This document shows, piece after piece, positions 1-3,791 of a stretch of DNA of 5,553 bases; position 1 is the stretch's first letter, and every line of letters starts with the position of its first letter. The notes under the pieces were generated by a model. The model had not been told where the DNA came from, searched no databases, and saw only the letters and a list, made by a program, of their open reading frames with translations. This stretch comes from Phycisphaerae bacterium (GTDB lineage: Bacteria > Planctomycetota > Phycisphaerae > Sedimentisphaerales > Anaerobacaceae). The position numbers and the translations under genes were made by a program. The DNA is taken from assembly GCA_030667885.1 (NCBI GenBank), contig DAOUVA010000330.1, positions 1-5,553 of the forward strand, in the 5' to 3' direction.

Positions 1-96
1 TCCCCAAAGAAGAAAATAAATCCTTACGCCTTTAACAATCATAAACCTCATAAACCGACAGCGAATTAGACCGGCTTAGGATTTTCTCACAGAACC

Positions 97-124
97 TTGT
101 CAGAGGGCATTATTTAGATATAAT
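97..124 (+). promoter_or_regulatory. Sigma70-like promoter of the GH26 gene
   Basis: A -35 element TTGTCA (97-102, one mismatch to TTGACA) is followed after 16 bp by a perfect -10 hexamer TATAAT (119-124). Transcription would start near 130-132, only about 3-5 bases before the ATG at 135, so the message would be nearly leaderless. This is a motif reading; no start site has been measured. Confidence 0.6.
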
Positions 125-134
125 AGACTGAAGA

Positions 135-1325
135 ATGAATATACGACATCTGACATTAACAGTTCTGCTCACATTTGCCCTCACGGAAGTAACGCAAACA
201 TTACCTGCGTATAGCAACCAGAGCAACAAACAAACAGCCGGAGCCAATCAACGCACTCAGAAGTACCGTGACAGGGGCATCACAGACCCGGAGGCCACGG
301 AAGAAACCAGGGCCCTGTTCTACAATCTCCGTCAGTTGGCCAAATCGAGATTGCTCTTTGGCCATCAGGACAGCACTGCATATGGTGTTGGCTGGTCTGC
401 CGAAGATGGCAGGTCCGATGTGAAAAGTGTGACCGGCTCATACCCGGCCGTCTATGGATGGGACATCGGACGTTTGGGCGGAAATAAAAATCTCGACGGT
501 GTCGAGTTCAGCCACTTGAAAAGACTGATTAGGCAAGCATATGAACGGGGCGGCATTAACACCATAAGCTGGCACATGAGTAATCCCGTCACCGGACGCG
601 GCTATCTTGACAGATCGGGCAAGGCCAATGCTGTGCCCAACATTATACCGGGAGGTTCGCATCACAAAGAGCTTAAAAGACGTCTGGATATTTTTGTTGA
701 GTTTCTGGGTGAGCTGAAAGACAAGGAAGGACATGCGATACCGATTATCTTTCGTCCCTGGCATGAGAACAACCAGCGTAGATTCTGGTGGGCTGTCAGA
801 GGAGACGGACGGGATTTTATCAGGCTATGGCATTTTACTGTGGAATATCTGCGTGATACCAAAGGCGTGCATAACCTGCTTTATGCTTACACACCTCTGG
901 CTCTGAACACAGATAAGAACTCTTTCATTGCAACGGAATCCGGATATCCGGGAGACGCGTATGTGGACATCATCGGCATAGACAACTATTCCGGACGGGG
1001 CAAATCGATCGTTGCCAGTGCACGGCTTGTTGTTGAACTTGCCGAGCTTAGGGGAAAGATTGCCGCCTTAGCAGAGGTTGGCCCCGGCAATGGCCTGGTG
1101 TCCGAGAGCCCGACATATTTCTTTACCAGGCAACTGCTCGAACCTTTGAAAAACGACCCCGTGGCCGGCAGAATTGCATACGCTTTAGTATGGCGCAATT
1201 CCAGCAGAAGGCATTTTTGGGTTCCATTCGCAGGGCATCCCGATGTAGATGATTTCAGGAAGTTCCGACAGGATACATTAACTGTATTTGAGGACGACCT
1301 TGTTGATGTTTACAAGATGCCTTAA
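135..1325 (+). CDS. Secreted GH26 family glycoside hydrolase (beta-mannanase-like)
   Basis: This is a 396-residue protein with one GH26 (beta/alpha)8-barrel catalytic domain, roughly residues 55-385. Known members hydrolyse beta-1,4-mannans by a retaining mechanism using two glutamates; a few act on other beta-glucans or xylans, so the substrate is inferred. The usual blocks appear in order: FGHQD (75-79), the YPAVYGWD block (103-110), SWH plus NP (145-151), FRPWHE with the probable acid/base Glu211 followed by FWW (217-219), and ALAEVG with the probable nucleophile Glu314, then a WRN block near 353. Residues 1-27 look like a signal peptide (MNIRH, then a hydrophobic stretch), possibly cut after AYS; there is no lipobox and the protein has no cysteine. 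No carbohydrate-binding or dockerin module is attached. The ATG is fixed by an in-frame TGA at 129-131 and by the signal peptide. No Shine-Dalgarno sequence precedes it. Export across the inner membrane is expected; the family call is firm. Confidence 0.93.
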   Translation: MNIRHLTLTVLLTFALTEVTQTLPAYSNQSNKQTAGANQRTQKYRDRGITDPEATEETRALFYNLRQLAKSRLLFGHQDSTAYGVGWSAEDGRSDVKSVTGSYPAVYGWDIGRLGGNKNLDGVEFSHLKRLIRQAYERGGINTISWHMSNPVTGRGYLDRSGKANAVPNIIPGGSHHKELKRRLDIFVEFLGELKDKEGHAIPIIFRPWHENNQRRFWWAVRGDGRDFIRLWHFTVEYLRDTKGVHNLLYAYTPLALNTDKNSFIATESGYPGDAYVDIIGIDNYSGRGKSIVASARLVVELAELRGKIAALAEVGPGNGLVSESPTYFFTRQLLEPLKNDPVAGRIAYALVWRNSSRRHFWVPFAGHPDVDDFRKFRQDTLTVFEDDLVDVYKMP

Positions 1326-1347
1326 GGAAATCAGCATTGGAAATTTC

Positions 1348-1375
1348 TTGATATCCCAGTCATTAGTGATAAGAT
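1348..1375 (+). promoter_or_regulatory. Probable promoter of the ThuA-like gene
   Basis: TTGATA (1348-1353) and TAAGAT (1370-1375) are 16 bp apart, and a TG at 1367-1368 gives an extended -10 arrangement. Transcription would start near 1382 and leave a leader of roughly 85-90 bases. If real, the ThuA-like gene can be expressed independently of the GH26 gene 143 bp upstream. The -10 matches only four of six consensus positions. Confidence 0.4.
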
Positions 1376-1418
1376 AGTTCGTGCTTAAACAGAAACTATG
1401 AAGTGTAAACGTAAGAGT

Positions 1419-1434
1419 GGGTAACACAGTACCC
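1419..1434 (+). other. Small hairpin in the ThuA gene leader
   Basis: GGGTA (1419-1423) and TACCC (1430-1434) form a perfect 5-bp stem with a 6-base loop, ending about 20 bases before the Shine-Dalgarno sequence. No U-run follows, so it is not an intrinsic terminator. It may affect message stability or have no function. Confidence 0.3.
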
Positions 1435-1455
1435 GAAATCTAATTGAGTAACGCA

Positions 1456-1463
1456 AAGGAGGT
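1456..1463 (+). promoter_or_regulatory. Strong ribosome binding site of the ThuA-like gene
   Basis: AAGGAGGT is complementary to the 3' end of 16S rRNA without mismatch and lies 5 bases before the ATG at 1469. It fixes that start and contrasts with the GH26 gene, which has no such site. Confidence 0.85.
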
Positions 1464-1468
1464 ATTTT

Positions 1469-2224
1469 ATGAGAAATGTTCGACTGTTGGTTTATGCAGC
1501 ATTGTTGGCAGTAGTGTGTTGTGTTGTTGTAGATGTGGCCGCACAGCCCAAACAACAAGACCGGATCCGCGTACTGCTGATTGCAGGTGATGATGTGGCG
1601 CCATACCATGACTGGCGTGAAATCTCTGAAAAGACACGCGAGGTGTTGGCGTCTTCACCTCGTTTTGATGTCAAGGTATGTGAAGATCCCCTGATCCTCG
1701 AATCAAATACCGCTCTGGGAAGGTACGACGTTATTCTGCTGACTATGTACAACAGGGGCCCGACTATCACTGGCCAGGCAAAAGAGAACCTGCTGGAATT
1801 CGTCAAGAAGGGCAAGGGTTTCTATGTTCAGCATCTTGCCAGTGCCTCTTTCTCTGAATGGGACGAATTCGGCAAGCTCTGCGGCCGCAAGTGGGTAATG
1901 GGAACTTCAGGTCATGGCCCGCGAGCTGTATTCGAAGTCAAGATTGTTAAAGAACATCCGATTACAAAGGGATTAAAGGATTTCAAGATTTTTGACGAGC
2001 TTTATGCAAAATTGCAGGGAGACAGCTCGATTGAAGTGCTGGTCTCTGCCGACTCCGACTGGAGCAAGAATACCGAGCCGCTGGTCTTCACCAGACCCTA
2101 TGGCAAAGGACGCTGTGTCCATAACGCCTTAGGTCACGACCACAAGGCTATTCTTGACCCCAACATGAAGCAACTCATCCGCAATGGAGTGGAGTGGGCT
2201 GCTACCGGAAAGGTCAAGGATTAA
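1469..2224 (+). CDS. Exported ThuA-like domain protein
   Basis: This 251-residue protein has an N-terminal signal peptide (MRNVR, hydrophobic core to about residue 22, likely cut after VAA at 23-25). Cysteines 17-18 lie in the hydrophobic core but are preceded by Val, so a lipobox is unlikely. The rest is one ThuA-like domain, a class I glutamine-amidotransferase-like flavodoxin fold, from about residue 32 to 246. Visible family marks are the beta-strand VLLIAGDD, then YHDW (46-49), the strand DVILLTMYN (87-95), HPITKGL (163-169), DELY (176-179), YGKGR (211-215) and ALGHDH (220-225). The conserved His47, Glu177, His223 and His225 could line the active site. ThuA was named for trehalose utilisation in rhizobia, where ThuA and ThuB work on 3-keto-disaccharide metabolism. 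Exported copies are numerous in planctomycetes and often accompany sugar-degradation genes. Its place behind a GH26 enzyme fits a carbohydrate role, but its own substrate cannot be read from the sequence. Confidence 0.88.
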   Translation: MRNVRLLVYAALLAVVCCVVVDVAAQPKQQDRIRVLLIAGDDVAPYHDWREISEKTREVLASSPRFDVKVCEDPLILESNTALGRYDVILLTMYNRGPTITGQAKENLLEFVKKGKGFYVQHLASASFSEWDEFGKLCGRKWVMGTSGHGPRAVFEVKIVKEHPITKGLKDFKIFDELYAKLQGDSSIEVLVSADSDWSKNTEPLVFTRPYGKGRCVHNALGHDHKAILDPNMKQLIRNGVEWAATGKVKD

Positions 2225-2260
2225 CAACAGGCTATTTTTGTAATTGCAGTATTGATTTTA

Positions 2261-2299
2261 TTGGGGACGGCTGCTTAATCGTGGCCGTCCCTGACTTTT
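2261..2299 (+). terminator. Intrinsic terminator after the ThuA-like gene, possibly shared
   Basis: GGGACGGC (2264-2271) pairs perfectly with GCCGTCCC (2284-2291) around a 12-base loop. The stem can be extended outwards by a G-U, a T-G and a T-A pair to 2261/2294. A short T-run (2296-2299) follows on the plus strand. The hairpin lies between convergent genes ending at 2224 and 2316. Read on the minus strand the stem is followed by CAATAAAA, without a T-run, so it would stop the minus-strand transcript less well. Confidence 0.72.
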
Positions 2300-2315
2300 A
2301 TAGACTTGAAAGTGT

Positions 2316-2768
2316 TTAGTTTTCTTTCATTACCTCATCGTCGTATTCAATTTCAAAGCGAAGCTTATGCTTGGCCTCTTCCTGGGCCAGTGACAAAAAC
2401 ATATTCCGCAATTCAGGGTCCTGCATCTTTGACGCTAATGTAGTGTAAAGCTTAAACGCGGCCTTCTCCTTTTTCATTGCCAGAATAATTGCACTCTGAT
2501 AATCCATGTTCGGCGAGGGCTGAATATCAACCATATAATCTGCTATTTTAAGGTCCGCTACATCCCCTGCTTTCGGCTGGATATTACCCTTTTTTACCCC
2601 TTCCAACTTGGCTTTGTGACCAAGTTCTTCTTTGGCAAAGCTTTCGAAAACTTCACGCATTGCCGGATTATCCATTTGGCCCGCCAGGTCCGTATAAAAC
2701 TGGCTGGCTTCTGTTTCACCTGCTATCGCAAAATCCAAAATCTCCTCGATACTGTTAAATTCATCCAT
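2316..2768 (-). CDS. Ferritin-like diiron protein, rubrerythrin superfamily
   Basis: This 150-residue soluble protein is a four-helix bundle of the ferritin-like/rubrerythrin superfamily. A complete set of diiron ligands can be placed: Glu18 in AGETEA, the ExxH pair Glu48 and His51, Glu101 in MKKEKAA, and the ExxH pair Glu131 and His134. The two halves (about 13-57 and 96-140) are clearly similar: an E..A...Y helix, a loop of the M.(D/N)P type, then an EE..H helix. This is the expected pseudo-twofold pattern. It has no cysteine and therefore no rubredoxin domain, unlike classical rubrerythrin. A role in iron binding, ferroxidation or peroxide handling in the cytoplasm is inferred from the family; the redox partner is unknown. 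I chose the ATG at 2768 because GGGAGA precedes it by 6 bases and the family usually begins close to this point. The frame stays open upstream to a TAA at 2880-2882, with other possible starts at 2795, 2843 and a TTG at 2870. Confidence 0.88.
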   Translation of the reverse strand: MDEFNSIEEILDFAIAGETEASQFYTDLAGQMDNPAMREVFESFAKEELGHKAKLEGVKKGNIQPKAGDVADLKIADYMVDIQPSPNMDYQSAIILAMKKEKAAFKLYTTLASKMQDPELRNMFLSLAQEEAKHKLRFEIEYDDEVMKEN

Positions 2769-2774
2769 AATAAG

Positions 2775-2780
2775 TCTCCC
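2775..2780 (-). promoter_or_regulatory. Ribosome binding site deciding the ferritin-like start
   Basis: On the minus strand GGGAGA lies 6 bases before the ATG at 2768. The alternative upstream starts in the same frame (2795, 2843, 2870) have no comparably placed site, which favours the 150-residue product. Confidence 0.65.
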
Positions 2781-2884
2781 GGAATAGTTTCTCATTCCAA
2801 CCCACTCAAACAGGATTTTCCCGCCGAGTTTAATTTCCAACATAGTACTACGATTATCCCTGAAATTCAAGATTTCCAGTTAGC

Positions 2885-2912
2885 ATAATAATACATGGTA
2901 CAATTTTGTCAT
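2885..2912 (-). promoter_or_regulatory. Probable promoter of the ferritin-like gene
   Basis: On the minus strand ATGACA (2912-2907, one mismatch to TTGACA) is followed after 16 bp by TATTAT (2890-2885, one mismatch to TATAAT). Transcription would start near 2878, giving a leader of about 110 bases before the preferred ATG at 2768. Confidence 0.5.
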
Positions 2913-2959
2913 TTACATCGCCTTACAATAGTTCTCATATCTTCACAAATCCTGCGCCC

Positions 2960-2988
2960 TTGCAAAAATGGCACCTTACGATGATAAT
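2960..2988 (+). promoter_or_regulatory. Probable promoter of the acyl-ACP thioesterase gene
   Basis: TTGCAA (2960-2965, four of six consensus bases) and GATAAT (2983-2988, five of six) are separated by an ideal 17 bp. Transcription would start near 2995, leaving a leader of about 50 bases. It lies back to back with the ferritin-like gene's promoter, about 48 bp away. Confidence 0.5.
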
Positions 2989-3010
2989 AGAATTGATTCA
3001 AAAGGTAATG

Positions 3011-3022
3011 TTATCAGGATAA
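3011..3022 (+). repeat. Short inverted repeat in the thioesterase leader
   Basis: TTATC and GATAA form a perfect 5-bp inverted repeat with a 2-bp centre, just upstream of the ribosome binding site. The right arm continues as GATAATAG (3018-3025), an exact copy of the 8 bases at 2983-2990 that contain the predicted -10 element. It could be an operator or chance in AT-rich DNA; the centre is too short for a stable RNA hairpin. Confidence 0.25.
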
Positions 3023-3027
3023 TAGCA

Positions 3028-3032
3028 GAGGT
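3028..3032 (+). promoter_or_regulatory. Distant ribosome binding site of the thioesterase gene
   Basis: GAGGT is the only Shine-Dalgarno-like sequence before the ATG at 3045, but it is 12 bases away, more than the usual 5-9. No other start codon lies between the in-frame TAA at 3006-3008 and that ATG, so the start stands and translation may be modest. Confidence 0.45.
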
Positions 3033-3044
3033 ATAACCCAAACT

Positions 3045-3770
3045 ATGAAGGTCAGAGAAGAGAAATTCACAGTTAAATCCTATGAGTGCCGGCCTGATGG
3101 GAACATTAAGACAGCTTGCTTGATGCAGTATTTACAGGAGGCCGCGGCCCTGCACGCCGAAGAGCTTGGTTTTGGAGTTGACAGTTTAAATACAATGAAC
3201 AGCTATTGGGTTCTATCGAATCTCAGGATTGAAATCAACAGGTTCCCGAAATGGAATGATGAAATAACCGTCAAAACATGGCCGAGCGGATATAATCGTT
3301 TAATAGCTACAAGGGAATTTGTGGCTAAGGACCAAAATGACTGCGAGTTATTCCGAGCCGGCAGCCAATGGATGGTATTGGACAAACGCAGCAACCGACC
3401 GAAGAATTTATTACATCTCGACCTGAGCCTGCCTAAAACAGGGCTTAAAGCTTTATCGGAAAAACTGGTAAGATTAGAACCACAGGATGGCTACAGCGAA
3501 GTGGACCGAATAAGTGTGCCCTACAGCTCAATCGACTTAAATGGCCACGTGAATAATACGGAATATGTGCGATGGGGCATTGACGCATTAAGAAAAGCAT
3601 TCAAATTGGAGGGGAACATTCGTTCGATGCATGCAACTTATTTGTCCGAAGTTTTTGAGGCCGATGAACTTAATCTGCTACTATCTCAGAACAATAACGG
3701 ACATTTCTATGTGCTCGCTCGAAGAGCAGATGAGGATAGCAACGTGTATGTTATGGAGATTAGTTGCTGA
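3045..3770 (+). CDS. Acyl-ACP thioesterase (FatA/FatB-type, double hotdog)
   Basis: This 241-residue protein has the length and layout of a bacterial acyl-acyl carrier protein thioesterase, which hydrolyses acyl-ACP to free fatty acid and ACP in the cytoplasm. The N-terminal hotdog (about 1-120) carries the typical YLQEAA...H helix (29-37), the YWVLSNLRIEI strand (54-64), and P.W...I.VKTWP (68-80), which shape the acyl pocket. The C-terminal hotdog (about 150-241) holds SSIDLNGHVNN, giving Asp164, Asn166 and His168 as catalytic residues by comparison with plant FatB. Glu202 in YLSEV is the likely fourth. There is no signal peptide or transit peptide. The start matches the usual family N-terminus. 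Chain-length preference cannot be read from sequence. The gene diverges from the ferritin-like gene and converges on the diheme gene, so it is probably transcribed alone. A simple 4-hydroxybenzoyl-CoA-type thioesterase is excluded by the double-domain length. Confidence 0.92.
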   Translation: MKVREEKFTVKSYECRPDGNIKTACLMQYLQEAAALHAEELGFGVDSLNTMNSYWVLSNLRIEINRFPKWNDEITVKTWPSGYNRLIATREFVAKDQNDCELFRAGSQWMVLDKRSNRPKNLLHLDLSLPKTGLKALSEKLVRLEPQDGYSEVDRISVPYSSIDLNGHVNNTEYVRWGIDALRKAFKLEGNIRSMHATYLSEVFEADELNLLLSQNNNGHFYVLARRADEDSNVYVMEISC

Positions 3771-3791
3771 GTGGCCCGATGATTTTGGATT

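Noticed and set aside
1327..1347. GAAAT...ATTTC inverted repeat just after the GH26 stop, as a terminator
   Set aside because: The stem is only 5 AT-rich pairs with an 11-base loop and no T-run follows.
1398..1424. An 8-codon ORF in the ThuA gene leader as a gene in its own right
   Set aside because: It has no Shine-Dalgarno sequence and is within the length expected by chance; it is kept only as part of the leader observation.
2616..2888. A 90-codon plus-strand open frame over the ferritin-like gene
   Set aside because: It is antisense to conserved diiron-ligand helices and has no recognisable domain or ribosome binding site.
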